From an uncultured Bacilli bacterium (GTDB taxonomy: Bacteria > Bacillota_I > Bacilli_A > RF39 > UBA660), in contig CAKOIF010000011.1 of the NCBI GenBank assembly GCA_934086485.1, positions 1 to 40,648 of the forward strand: a stretch of 40,648 nt of DNA, in the 5' to 3' direction. Below are positions 26,340 to 34,240 of this stretch, in pieces; positions within the stretch are counted from its first letter, which is position 1, and each line of letters opens with the position of its first letter. Under the pieces are notes generated by a model. The model made no database searches. It saw only the letters and a program-made list of their open reading frames with translations, and was not told the DNA's origin. The position numbers and the translations under genes were made by a program.

Positions 26340-27257
26340 CTACTTTGTATCGTTTATATCAACATTTTCATTTCTAATCATATCAGCAAAAACTGTAATA
26401 AATCTTTGTTTTTCTTTTGCAAGTGCATCAGGATAAATACTTTTTGCATTACATATTGCTTTATAAAAATGTTTAATAGTTACGACTGGACTGTTATCAA
26501 AAAGAGCATAAGTAAAGGCATTAGCAATTATTGTTAAACAAATATCAGGATATCTATTACTTATTTCATAAATTCTTTTATATTCATCAGTCATTTCTAC
26601 AATAAAACGCATTATTTTTTCAATTATAAATGGAGTATAAGCTAATTTTACACCTATTTGTTTCTCAAGTTTAGGATATGTTCCCATCAATATCTTAACA
26701 CAATCATCTTGTGATGCCTCAAGAACATCAACTTTTTGGAATCTTCTTAAAAACGCTCTATCTCTTAAAATGTATGTTTCATATTCTTCAGTTGTGGTGG
26801 CACCAATCATTTTAATTGTTCCTCTATCAAGACCTGATTTAAGCATATTTGCAAAGTCTAATCCTCCTTGTCTATTTACAAGTAAGTGAGTTTCATCAAT
26901 AAAAAGAATTGTTTTAGGACTTCTTGCAAGTTCTTGAACAAGTAAATCAATTCTATTTTCTGTTTGGCCTTCACTTTGAGTTTCACCAATTAAACTTGTA
27001 ATATTTATTTTAATAATTGTCCAACCCAATAAAGCATTTGGTACCATACCTTTTTGGATTCTATAAGCAATACCTTCGACAATAGCAGTTTTACCTATAC
27101 CAGCTTTACCCACTAAAAGAGCACTCTTTTCTGGTGTCATAAGAATAAGCATACATTCTTTTATTTCATTTTCTCTTGCAATCGCAGGATCTGTTATATA
27201 TGTTTTTGCTGTTAGGTTTTCACCATAACGTTCAATCATACTAATTTTTTCATTCAT
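26340..27257 (-). CDS. Single-domain ClpA/ClpB-like AAA+ ATPase
   Basis: The 305-residue protein is one AAA+ module of the Clp/Hsp100 D1 kind. Walker A is GKAGIGKT at 50-57, Walker B ILFIDE at 117-122, sensor 1 GATTTEEY at 152-159, and the arginine finger region RAFLRRFQ at 167-174. The order RENEIKECM, Walker A, NITSLIGETQSEGQ, Walker B is that of ClpB D1. There is no N-terminal Clp repeat domain, no middle domain, no second AAA domain and no ClpP loop. It may remodel a partner protein rather than feed a protease. The gene runs directly into tagO, which hints at a role in envelope assembly, but this is only context. Confidence 0.85.
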   Translation of the reverse strand: MNEKISMIERYGENLTAKTYITDPAIARENEIKECMLILMTPEKSALLVGKAGIGKTAIVEGIAYRIQKGMVPNALLGWTIIKINITSLIGETQSEGQTENRIDLLVQELARSPKTILFIDETHLLVNRQGGLDFANMLKSGLDRGTIKMIGATTTEEYETYILRDRAFLRRFQKVDVLEASQDDCVKILMGTYPKLEKQIGVKLAYTPFIIEKIMRFIVEMTDEYKRIYEISNRYPDICLTIIANAFTYALFDNSPVVTIKHFYKAICNAKSIYPDALAKEKQRFITVFADMIRNENVDINDTK

Positions 27258-27279
27258 AGTTTATCACCCTTCATTAAAA

Positions 27280-27288
27280 ATTATATCA
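27280..27288 (-). promoter_or_regulatory. Extended -10 promoter of the AAA+/tagO unit
   Basis: TGATATAAT lies about 22 bases upstream of the AAA+ gene start, directly after the tRNA terminator. The ribosome binding site AAGGGTGAT follows. Confidence 0.55.
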
Positions 27289-27300
27289 TTATTTAGACAT

Positions 27301-27324
27301 AAAAAAAAGCCACAATTAGCGACT
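27301..27324 (-). terminator. Terminator after tRNA-Asn
   Basis: A 6-bp stem (AGTCGC / GTGGCT, two G-U pairs) with loop TAATT followed by eight T on the minus strand, 13 bases past the tRNA 3' end. Confidence 0.7.
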
Positions 27325-27336
27325 TAATTTTTTAAA

Positions 27337-27412
27337 TGGCGCCCAATGTAGGACTCGAACCTACGACCTAATGGTTAACAGCCATGCGCTCTACCGACTG
27401 AGCTAATTGGGC
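27337..27412 (-). tRNA. tRNA-Asn (GUU)
   Basis: The 76-nt cloverleaf has acceptor arms GCCCAAT and ATTGGGC, discriminator G and an encoded CCA (27337-27339). The D arm reads GCTC..GAGC, the anticodon loop CTGTTAA gives anticodon GUU (plus-strand AAC at 27377-27379), and the T arm is GTAGG / CCTAC around TTCGAGT. It is a single tRNA with its own consensus promoter and terminator. Confidence 0.97.
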
Positions 27413-27429
27413 TTCTCAATACATTTTTA

Positions 27430-27458
27430 ATTATAGTAAATATTTTATGATATGTCAA
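27430..27458 (-). promoter_or_regulatory. Consensus promoter of tRNA-Asn
   Basis: TTGACA (27453-27458), 17-bp spacer, TATAAT (27430-27435) on the minus strand, 17 bases before the tRNA 5' end. Both boxes match consensus. Confidence 0.9.
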
Positions 27459-27520
27459 TTAATTTTTAACACTTTTTTATTGAAAATGATAAAAAACTTT
27501 CCTAATTAAAGCAAAAACAT

Positions 27521-27549
27521 AAAAAAACTCAACACGATAAAGTGCTGAG
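27521..27549 (-). terminator. Terminator-like hairpin upstream of the tRNA
   Basis: On the minus strand an 8-bp stem (CTCAGCAC / GTGTTGAG, one G-U pair) with a 6-base loop is followed by seven T. The nearest gene upstream in transcription ends about 530 bases away, at 28078. Confidence 0.75.
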
Positions 27550-28077
27550 AATAAAAATTAATACTAATTATAAAGTTGTGTAGAGCAATTTATTATTATA
27601 TTTTTTTCTTTTTATTAATATTAATTTTTTATGTTAAGTAGTATATTGAAAAAATTATGTTAGTAAAATTTTATATTTTACTTTCATAAAATCTTTAAAT
27701 GTTATTTGCAATATAAACCGGATTCTAATTATTTATATGACAACTTCTATTGGGTTAAATTTTAACTTTATTTCCTCTTTTTATTAACAATAATTTCCCT
27801 TTCGATATAAAAACAAATAATTAGCTTTATATTTTAATAATCATTATTAATTTAATTTTAATTTTATATTCTTATTTTTAATAAATAGTTATTGTGAGCG
27901 CGATTTATTTAAAATATTTTTTTATAACTAAGAATTTAAATAATAAATATTTATGGGTTTGTTCATTTATATACATATTAATAACAATTAATCAAATAAC
28001 TTTAAGCAAGCATCCAATTAATTCATCAAACATAAGTTTAACTTCATAATGACACTTCTTGTTGAAGCCACTAGATG
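27550..28077. other. Long AT-rich non-coding stretch
   Basis: About 530 bases with no open frame of note on either strand; short frames such as the one reading MKLNLCLMN stop quickly. It lies between the stop of the secreted-protein gene and a terminator. It may be a long 3' untranslated region, a small RNA locus or decayed sequence. No riboswitch or repeat was recognised. Confidence 0.6.
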
Positions 28078-28956
28078 TTACAATTCTGCATAAACGCCTG
28101 GCATATTATCATATTTTTCACCGATATTTCCAGTAAATAGTATTACACCATTTTTGCCGCCTGAATCAAGAGTATAACTCTTTGATTGAGCAAGTGTTGT
28201 CGTTTTTGTAGCGTGTTGATAACTTGCACCAGCCCATTGGAATGTTCCAGAGAATTTAACAGATGAATCAATATAATTTTCAAGATAATTAATTGTACTA
28301 TCATTAGTTATATTCATAGATATTCCAAAGCCATTATCTTGTCTATTAATATTAGTTCCATTCCATCCATATTGTACATATGTATAGTTTCCATTAGTTC
28401 CCCAGATTTGTCTTCCATACTGTGTGCCATCAACATCACTCATTCCAACATATCTTACAGCAATTACATCAAATGATCTTGTACTTGGAATCATTTTCCA
28501 TAATAATCCAACAAATATATCACCATAACCATTATTATTATCGGATAATGTTATAGATAATTTTTTATACTGAGTTTCAACGTAATGACTAACACTACCT
28601 TGAGTTTCAACACCAGGATTATAATTATTAAATTCATTTTCTGATACTTCAGTATTTGTAATTTCATTTGTTAAATTATTAATGGTTGTTTTGTAATACT
28701 TTTCAGATTTTACTAAGTTGTTAACATTAATATTTCTTGCCTTAAACTTAGTGTAATCTTCATTTGTCATAGTTTGAATATAAGCATCACTATATATTTC
28801 AGAAAGAACATTATAATCAGTAATATTAATTCTTACGCCATTTTGATTAATAAGATAATCATTACTAATGTCTTCGGAAATATTTTGTGCTTTAACAAAT
28901 CCAAATGGAACAAATAAGATTACAAGAAATGCAGCAATTACAAATCTTATCTTCAA
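28078..28956 (-). CDS. Secreted protein of unknown function
   Basis: The 292-residue protein begins with a signal peptide (KIRFVIAAFLVILF, then FGFVKA before the probable cleavage). Residues about 30-110 are helical and acidic; from about 130 it turns into alternating hydrophobic/polar strands rich in Gly, Tyr, Asn and Trp (GYGDIFVGLLWKMIPS, YGRQIWGTNGNYTYV, KFSGTFQWAGASYQ), suggesting a beta-rich extracellular domain. No enzyme motif was recognised. TTG at 28956 is the chosen start because AAAGGAGG lies six bases upstream; the frame extends to 29007 but without a ribosome binding site. It follows the XRE regulator gene and could be its target, with its own promoter in the gap. Confidence 0.75.
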   Translation of the reverse strand: MKIRFVIAAFLVILFVPFGFVKAQNISEDISNDYLINQNGVRINITDYNVLSEIYSDAYIQTMTNEDYTKFKARNINVNNLVKSEKYYKTTINNLTNEITNTEVSENEFNNYNPGVETQGSVSHYVETQYKKLSITLSDNNNGYGDIFVGLLWKMIPSTRSFDVIAVRYVGMSDVDGTQYGRQIWGTNGNYTYVQYGWNGTNINRQDNGFGISMNITNDSTINYLENYIDSSVKFSGTFQWAGASYQHATKTTTLAQSKSYTLDSGGKNGVILFTGNIGEKYDNMPGVYAEL

Positions 28957-28977
28957 CTTGTACCTCCTTTCGAGATT

Positions 28978-29007
28978 ATCATAACCCCAAAGTGTCGAAA
29001 ATTGCAA
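28978..29007 (-). promoter_or_regulatory. Candidate promoter of the secreted-protein gene
   Basis: TTGCAA (29002-29007), 18-bp spacer, TATGAT (28978-28983) on the minus strand, upstream of the AAAGGAGG of the secreted-protein gene. A 6-bp inverted repeat (GTTGAA / TTCAAC, 29018-29034) lies just before it and could be an operator. Confidence 0.5.
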
Positions 29008-29025
29008 GGTAATGTAAGTTGAACC

Positions 29026-30111
29026 TTATTCAACCTGAAGTTGGGATAAGTATTTTTCTACGAGTTTACGGGTATTTTTAAGTGTTGTGCACTCACCAAT
29101 TTCACAATTATTTTTTGATTTTTTTAAATCAAAAATATATTTTTCAGAAATATTATCAATGTCATTATTATTAAATACGACTGTTTGAAATATATTTAAT
29201 TGATAATCAACAGAAATTTTTTCAGTGTAATCATTATGAATGTACAAAATATCAATTTTCTCGTGATCTAAATCATATTTTATTCTTAATTGTTTACTAT
29301 TATCATTTTCTTCTTTTTCATAAATATTCTTATCTTTAAGAGTATAACCATCATTTATTAACTTTTTACCAATCTCACTACTTGAAAGATAATTTAATGA
29401 ATTACTTTCATATTTATCTTCATTATTTTCTTTTTTAGTGTATTTAACCAATCTAAATTTACTTTCAAAAGTTTTAGTTTCATTATCTACGGTATTCACT
29501 TTTAATACTATTTTAAAGTTTTTATAATCAAATGCTCCATAATTATCAACCTCAAAGATATCATTTTTAATCATACTTGAACTTAATAGTTTTTTATCAC
29601 CAGAATAAAGTTTTAAACTAACTAAATCTGAATCTTTAACTTCATAATTACACGGATAAATATTATTAATGAAAATAATTAATTTTCTAGGAAGTTTAAA
29701 AATCAAAAGATTTGCTCTTATAGAATTATCTTCATTAGTAATATTACTATTTGAATAATAAATTTTAAGTGCTCTAAAATTCAATGCAAAATAGACAATA
29801 AAGAATGTCATTATTGGAATTAAGAATAAAATAATTATCAAGAATACTTTATTTTCTTTCTTCAGTTGCTTAGTCTTTTCTCTTTTATCAACATCTCTTC
29901 CACCAGCGTGAAGTTCTTCCATTGTGATATTACAAGCATCGCATATTCGTCTTTGTATAGCAATATCTGGTAAATTCTTTCCACTCTCCCACTTAGATAC
30001 TGCCTGATTAGTAACTGATAGTTTTTCGGCTAGATCTTGCTGAGTCAATCCCTTTTCTTTCCTCAAGTTCTCAATAAATTTGCCAACTTTTTCATTATCA
30101 ATTTCTTTCAT
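29026..30111 (-). CDS. Membrane-tethered XRE/Cro-type transcriptional regulator
   Basis: Residues 8-66 form a Cro/CI helix-turn-helix (FIENLRKEKGLTQQDLAEKL, then TNQAVSKWESGKNLPD). A transmembrane segment at about 89-111 is followed by an extracellular, strand-rich domain of about 250 residues of no recognised family. Such proteins bind DNA on the inside and may sense something outside. The ATG at 30111 is chosen: the frame is open to 30162, but the homology starts here and the -10 box TATAAT at 30122-30127 lies only ten bases upstream, leaving almost no leader and no Shine-Dalgarno sequence. Next downstream is a secreted protein, a plausible partner or target. Confidence 0.8.
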   Translation of the reverse strand: MKEIDNEKVGKFIENLRKEKGLTQQDLAEKLSVTNQAVSKWESGKNLPDIAIQRRICDACNITMEELHAGGRDVDKREKTKQLKKENKVFLIIILFLIPIMTFFIVYFALNFRALKIYYSNSNITNEDNSIRANLLIFKLPRKLIIFINNIYPCNYEVKDSDLVSLKLYSGDKKLLSSSMIKNDIFEVDNYGAFDYKNFKIVLKVNTVDNETKTFESKFRLVKYTKKENNEDKYESNSLNYLSSSEIGKKLINDGYTLKDKNIYEKEENDNSKQLRIKYDLDHEKIDILYIHNDYTEKISVDYQLNIFQTVVFNNNDIDNISEKYIFDLKKSKNNCEIGECTTLKNTRKLVEKYLSQLQVE

Positions 30112-30121
30112 AACAAATCTT

Positions 30122-30155
30122 ATTATACCGCAAAAATAAGTACTTTGCGCAAAAG
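30122..30155 (-). promoter_or_regulatory. Leaderless promoter and palindrome of the XRE gene
   Basis: TATAAT at 30122-30127 is followed by the ATG at 30111, giving a predicted leader of about four bases. The 10-bp perfect palindrome TTTGCGCAAA (30144-30153) covers the -35 position and is a candidate operator. Confidence 0.6.
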
Positions 30156-30170
30156 AAACCATAAGTCTAC

Positions 30171-30197
30171 AAAAAAAATTACAATTTTATGTAATTT
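30171..30197 (-). terminator. Terminator of the pseudouridine synthase unit
   Basis: Perfect 8-bp stem (AAATTACA / TGTAATTT) with 6-base loop, spanning the stop codon of the pseudouridine synthase gene, followed by a T tract on the minus strand. Confidence 0.75.
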
Positions 30198-30823
30198 TCT
30201 ATGGGATTTAACTCAAAATTCATATTTTCTTTAGTCGTAGGATGTACAAATGATAAACTATAACAAACTAAAGCAAGTTTATTAGTGTCCTTCTTATTAT
30301 ATAAATAATCGCCATATAAAGGATGATTAATACTTGCAAATTGTAATCTAATTTGATGATATCTACCCGTAACTAAATTAATATCTACCAAAGAAAGATT
30401 ATTTTTTTGCTTAATAACTTTATAATTTAGAATTGCCTCTTTACCTTTAGGAGTATCAATTAAAACTTTCTTATTATCTAGTTTTTCTATTCTATTTACT
30501 AAAGTTTCTTCTTTATTATCTAAATAACCATGAACAATTGCTAAATACTTTTTATGCATTTTATTATTTCTAATTTCTTCGGAAAGCCTAGAGGCAGCCT
30601 TTGAGGTTTTAGCAAATACCATTACTCCACTTACAGGTCTATCAAGTCTATGAACAAGACCTAAGTAAACATTTCCCGGTTTATTATATTTTTCCTTTAA
30701 ATATGATTTTATAATAGTAAGCATATCAACATCACCAGATTTATCTGCTTGTGATAAAATTCCATCTGGTTTAAAAACCACTATAATATGATTATCTTCA
30801 TATAAAACATCTAACTTAGTCAT
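30179..30823 (-). CDS. RluA/RluD-family RNA pseudouridine synthase
   Basis: The 214-residue protein isomerises uridine to pseudouridine in rRNA or tRNA. It has VVFKPDGILSQ near the start, the catalytic loop HRLDRPVSGVMVF at 58-70 with Asp61, HKKYLAIVHG, and TGRYHQIRLQFA. It lacks the N-terminal S4 domain of RluD, so it belongs to the short RluA-like group. It overlaps the upstream methyltransferase gene by 8 bp, and the two RNA-modifying enzymes form one unit. The exact uridine target cannot be given. Confidence 0.92.
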   Translation of the reverse strand: MTKLDVLYEDNHIIVVFKPDGILSQADKSGDVDMLTIIKSYLKEKYNKPGNVYLGLVHRLDRPVSGVMVFAKTSKAASRLSEEIRNNKMHKKYLAIVHGYLDNKEETLVNRIEKLDNKKVLIDTPKGKEAILNYKVIKQKNNLSLVDINLVTGRYHQIRLQFASINHPLYGDYLYNKKDTNKLALVCYSLSFVHPTTKENMNFELNPIENYIKL

Positions 30824-31664
30824 TTGTTATCCAACCAGTTATACCACAAGGTAAATATAAATTAGAGTTTTCAATAGGAAGTGCTATTTCATCAACTTTA
30901 ATATTGTTATTAAAATGAACTTTCAATATATTTTCTAAAGTTAGTAATGATAAATTTGCTGTATAAGTATTAACACAAACAAATAAGAAATTATCGTTAA
31001 GTATTTCTTTACAACTTTGAAGAAGTCCATCTAAATCTTTTTCAATAGACCATACTTCATTGTTACTTCCCCTTCCATAACTCGGAGGGTCCATAATGAT
31101 TGCATCATATTTATTACCTCTTCGAATTTCTCTTTGAACAAATTTTTTAACATCATCCACTAAAAATCGTACTGGTCTATTTTCAAAACCTGATGATTTA
31201 ACATTCTCTTTTGCCCAATCATTAATTCCTTTCGAAGAATCAACATGAACTACACTAGCTCCCGCAGAAAGACAAGCAACTGTAGCTCCACCAGTATATG
31301 CAAAAAGATTTAATACTTTAACATCTTTTCTACCACTTTCCTTAATTTTTTTTATCATTCTCTCCCAGTTTACTGCTTGCTCTGGAAAAAGTCCTGTATG
31401 TTTAAAACCCATTTGTTTAATATTAAAAACTAAATCATTATATTTAATTTGCCAATATGCAGGAATATTTTTGATATTTTTCCAATATCCTCCACCAGTA
31501 TTAGACCTATAATAAACAGCATCGCATTCATTTTCTAAAATATCACCTATATTCCACATTACAATAGGATCTGGTCTTAATAACTTTATATTATTCCATT
31601 TTTCTAACTTTTGACCATTACTAGCCTTAATTATTTTATAATCTTGCCAATTTGATATAAGCAT
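30816..31664 (-). CDS. Class I SAM-dependent methyltransferase (RlmI/RlmK-like)
   Basis: The 282-residue protein has motif I VLNLFAYTGGATVACL at about 117-132, the acidic end of strand 2 (VHVDSSKG), and DPPSYGRG at 192-199, the usual DPPxxGRG of RlmI- and RlmK-type rRNA methyltransferases. The PUA domain of RlmI is absent; the first 110 residues (GGGYW, GLFPEQAVNW) match short Bacillota relatives. The target is probably a base in large-subunit rRNA, inferred from family and from the pseudouridine synthase partner. The ATG follows a weak GGTGAT. Confidence 0.88.
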   Translation of the reverse strand: MLISNWQDYKIIKASNGQKLEKWNNIKLLRPDPIVMWNIGDILENECDAVYYRSNTGGGYWKNIKNIPAYWQIKYNDLVFNIKQMGFKHTGLFPEQAVNWERMIKKIKESGRKDVKVLNLFAYTGGATVACLSAGASVVHVDSSKGINDWAKENVKSSGFENRPVRFLVDDVKKFVQREIRRGNKYDAIIMDPPSYGRGSNNEVWSIEKDLDGLLQSCKEILNDNFLFVCVNTYTANLSLLTLENILKVHFNNNIKVDEIALPIENSNLYLPCGITGWITND

Positions 31665-31681
31665 TTTTCATCACCAATTAA

Positions 31682-31710
31682 ATTATAAAATAAATCATAA
31701 AAAAAGGCAA
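31682..31710 (-). promoter_or_regulatory. Promoter of the RNA-modification unit
   Basis: TTGCCT (31705-31710), 17-bp spacer, TATAAT (31682-31687) on the minus strand, about 18 bases before the methyltransferase start. Confidence 0.6.
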
Positions 31711-31745
31711 TTATATGTATATATTTATAAAAAGTAGCCATAATA

Positions 31746-31774
31746 AAAATAGTTAGAAAAAAATGTTTCTAACT
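31746..31774 (-). terminator. Terminator of the lipoprotein operon
   Basis: Perfect 9-bp stem (AGTTAGAAA / TTTCTAACT) with 6-base loop followed by ATTTTTATTA on the minus strand. A further 9-bp inverted repeat (ACTTTTACC at 31779-31787 and GGTAAAAGT at 31816-31824) lies between it and the last gene. Confidence 0.75.
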
Positions 31775-31823
31775 AAGTACTTTTACCATCATTATAAGTA
31801 TCTTTACAAAAGAAAGGTAAAAG

Positions 31824-32216
31824 TTATTTTAAAGGTCCAAATGCATAAAATTCATTTGGGTCTTTTTTATTTACTAATATATCTGTTTTACCAGATTTTT
31901 CCTTACTTTTAAATGTAAGTTTTCCAGTTATTTCATAATCTAAATTATTATCTTTATAAAACACTTTTAAATAGTTTTTACCATTTTGATAAATTATTTT
32001 ATAATTTGCATTTTTAATAAGTTTACCATTATTTTTTAAATTAAAATATTTTCTTATATCTCTAATAAAAATTGATATTAATAAAAGTGTTAATATTAAA
32101 TAAGTAAAATGAAACTTTTCATCAATAACAAGGGACATTATACATAATCCTATTCCTAATATTATTAAAATTATATTACTTATTTTAACTTCACTAAATA
32201 CATTATATTTTTTCAT
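31824..32216 (-). CDS. Small membrane protein of unknown function
   Basis: The 130-residue protein has two adjacent transmembrane segments (about 13-29 and 36-52) and a cytoplasmic, strand-rich tail with NYKIIYQNGKNYLKVFY and KSGKTDILVNKKDPNEFY. The tail looks like a small DUF of the kind that follows two membrane helices in Bacillota, but I do not recognise the family. It is the last of a four-gene operon and its start overlaps the stop of the HExxH protein as ATGA. Confidence 0.75.
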   Translation of the reverse strand: MKKYNVFSEVKISNIILIILGIGLCIMSLVIDEKFHFTYLILTLLLISIFIRDIRKYFNLKNNGKLIKNANYKIIYQNGKNYLKVFYKDNNLDYEITGKLTFKSKEKSGKTDILVNKKDPNEFYAFGPLK

Positions 32217-33391
32217 CTTTGTTTCTCCATTAAATTATTATATTTTTGTTCATACATTTCTTTTACATCGTCATTTACATATTCGCATATTACTTTAAAA
32301 TATGGATATGTATCTGGATTTATTTTAACAAGGTTAAATAATTCTTCGATAAATGCTGGGGCTTTATCTAAATTAAGTGTCATGTTAAAATCATTTTGAA
32401 CTATAGTAATTGAATCAAGTAAGTTGAATATAAAATCAAAATCAATACTAGGATATTCCTCTTGAAGTTTAATCTTATAACCTCCAATACCATTATAGTT
32501 ATATTCTGTAAGTGAATATGGACAATTTACTAATAAAAAATCTAGTATACTTCGCTGATATGAATATGAATTATCATGTGTTATATAATTTGTTATTTTA
32601 GAGTTCATTGCCTCTCCTAAAGATTTACTTTCAATATTAAATTTATAAACAACTTTACCATTATCATTACGATAATAATCAAATAATACATGACATATTT
32701 CATGATATAGATTCATATCATCATAACCATCAGAATAATAAATAGTATTATTTTTAGTATCATAACAACCTGCTACACCTAAACCATATTCTTTTGCAAT
32801 ATCATTTTTATCCATTAATGTTATATTTAATGATTTAATATTTTCGTAAAAAATTCTAAAATCAAAATCAGGTGACTTTTCTTTTATTTTATTTATAACA
32901 GTATAAATTTTTTCTTTATTTTCTTTAGAAATTTGATTATTATTATCAATAGCATTATAAATTTCTTCATCTGAAATATGTTCATAACCTAAAAATTTAT
33001 CTAAATCGCTTTTAGAATTTATCTTGTTTTCTGAAACATAAATCTGAGGTTGATTTGCAAGAAGGTCTTCGATCATACTCTTACTTTCATCAATATCTTT
33101 TGTATTATACTTAGGTTTACTTTTTACCATCGAGGCTGTAGTAACAGTAATAAGTGCAAGAGCTACAGCAGTTGATTTAATCATTACTTTTTCTTTTAAA
33201 TTAAATTTTTCTATTTTAAAACTAACAAAATTTTCTATATTGAATTTATTATTTAAATACAAAAAATCATCATATAAAGGATAATAATATTTACCATTCT
33301 TACTTTCTAAAAATGCTTTATGATTATTTTCTCCTAAAAAGATAGAAAAAACTTTATTATTATAATTTATATCAAATAAATATTTATACAT
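32213..33391 (-). CDS. Putative membrane-tethered zinc metallopeptidase (HExxH)
   Basis: The 392-residue protein has a cytoplasmic N-terminus of about 67 residues, one transmembrane segment (about 69-89, VMIKSTAVALALITV) and a large outside domain. HEICH at 230-234, preceded by DDMNLY, has the spacing of the HExxH zinc motif, with a candidate third ligand further on (Glu in SLGEAMN at about 256-262). The segment TKNNTIYYSDGYDD before it resembles the beta strand that lines the cleft in many metallopeptidases. No named family was recognised. An N-terminal domain inside and a protease-like domain outside suggests signalling or processing of surface proteins. Confidence 0.7.
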   Translation of the reverse strand: MYKYLFDINYNNKVFSIFLGENNHKAFLESKNGKYYYPLYDDFLYLNNKFNIENFVSFKIEKFNLKEKVMIKSTAVALALITVTTASMVKSKPKYNTKDIDESKSMIEDLLANQPQIYVSENKINSKSDLDKFLGYEHISDEEIYNAIDNNNQISKENKEKIYTVINKIKEKSPDFDFRIFYENIKSLNITLMDKNDIAKEYGLGVAGCYDTKNNTIYYSDGYDDMNLYHEICHVLFDYYRNDNGKVVYKFNIESKSLGEAMNSKITNYITHDNSYSYQRSILDFLLVNCPYSLTEYNYNGIGGYKIKLQEEYPSIDFDFIFNLLDSITIVQNDFNMTLNLDKAPAFIEELFNLVKINPDTYPYFKVICEYVNDDVKEMYEQKYNNLMEKQR

Positions 33392-33392
33392 A

Positions 33393-33626
33393 CTATCTAC
33401 TCTTTTCTTTATTTAAGTAACTACTAAATAAACTATTAAACCTATTTTTAAAATTTTCATCATATAAAAGTTTTTCATTTACTTTATTTTGAAAATTAAT
33501 ATCCATTAAATACTTTTCCCATACATAATTAATAAATTCTGGATGATTAATTAAATACTCAAAATCTATTAATGGTAAATTAGGATTTTTAAGTCTTTCT
33601 TCATAACTATATATTCCATATTTCAT
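33393..33626 (-). CDS. Small protein of unknown function
   Basis: A 77-residue soluble protein rich in Asn, Tyr and Lys, without signal peptide or membrane segment (KYGIYSYEERLKNPNLPLI at the start). The ATG at 33626 has TAGGTG six bases upstream; an in-frame GTG at 33635 falls inside that site. It lies between the lipoprotein and the HExxH protein genes with gaps of 9 and 1 base, so it is surely co-translated with them. Its repeated pattern (INHPEFINYVWEKYL, NFQNKVNEKLL, NFKNRFNSLF) suggests three short helices. Confidence 0.7.
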   Translation of the reverse strand: MKYGIYSYEERLKNPNLPLIDFEYLINHPEFINYVWEKYLMDINFQNKVNEKLLYDENFKNRFNSLFSSYLNKEKSR

Positions 33627-33635
33627 GTTAAACAC

Positions 33636-34151
33636 CTACTTACAAGTATATGGAGTATCAGCATAATTTTCTTTAACATCATTAAGTGATACAGTGGCAA
33701 GATACTCTTTAGCAACCTCAGAGTTTAAATCAATTTCTGAGGTTATAACTATCTTTTTATTATCTAAAATTACTTTACAAGATTTATATGTTTTTTGATC
33801 TATTTCTTTACAATTATTTTCATAATATGCTTTTTGTTTATCCATATCATAATCTAAAATATAATCATATGTTGTTATATCATAATATTTAAGAAGTTTA
33901 TCACCTTTTTCATCAAAATCATAAGTTCTAGAATATGTTACATTAACAGCATCCCCTTTTTCACCATTAACTGGTTCCTCTTTGGTAGCATAAAAAACTT
34001 GATCTTTAGTTAAAGTATCTTCTCTAATACATTCAAACTTATTTGTGTAAGTAATATTATTTTTATTACTGTTATTATTTTCATTCTTACCGCAACCAAA
34101 TAAGAATAAGGAACTTATCATTAATAACATTATCATAACTTTTTTCAACAT
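33636..34151 (-). CDS. Lipoprotein of unknown function
   Basis: A lipoprotein signal peptide (MLKKVMIMLLMISSLFLFGC, lipobox LFGC with Cys20) is followed by an Asn/Lys-rich linker and a domain of about 130 residues with many Tyr and Asp, including two further Cys pairs (residues in KFECIRED, NCKEI, KSCKVIL and a terminal TCK). The domain resembles small Bacillota lipoproteins of the YusW/YehR kind, but the match is uncertain. It leads the four-gene operon from a TTGATT-17-TATACT promoter. The ATG at 34151 is preferred to a GTG at 34157. Confidence 0.8.
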   Translation of the reverse strand: MLKKVMIMLLMISSLFLFGCGKNENNNSNKNNITYTNKFECIREDTLTKDQVFYATKEEPVNGEKGDAVNVTYSRTYDFDEKGDKLLKYYDITTYDYILDYDMDKQKAYYENNCKEIDQKTYKSCKVILDNKKIVITSEIDLNSEVAKEYLATVSLNDVKENYADTPYTCK

Positions 34152-34166
34152 AATCACCTTAAAACA

Positions 34167-34195
34167 AGTATAACAAAAACTATACTTTTAATCAA
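34167..34195 (-). promoter_or_regulatory. Promoter of the lipoprotein operon
   Basis: TTGATT (34190-34195), 17-bp spacer, TATACT (34167-34172) on the minus strand. It is arranged back to back with the sortase promoter. Confidence 0.65.
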
Positions 34196-34223
34196 TTAAT
34201 TATTTTTAAAAAGGTACAATTTG

Positions 34224-34232
34224 TGTTATACT
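34224..34232 (+). promoter_or_regulatory. Extended -10 promoter of the sortase gene
   Basis: TGTTATACT ends eight bases before the ATG at 34241. Transcription would begin within a base or two of the start codon, giving a leaderless message; no Shine-Dalgarno sequence is present. Confidence 0.6.
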
Positions 34233-34240
34233 TAAATCAT

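Noticed and set aside
27337..28956. tRNA-Asn as an integration site for a mobile element
   Set aside because: No integrase gene and no repeat of the tRNA 3' end were seen in the window.
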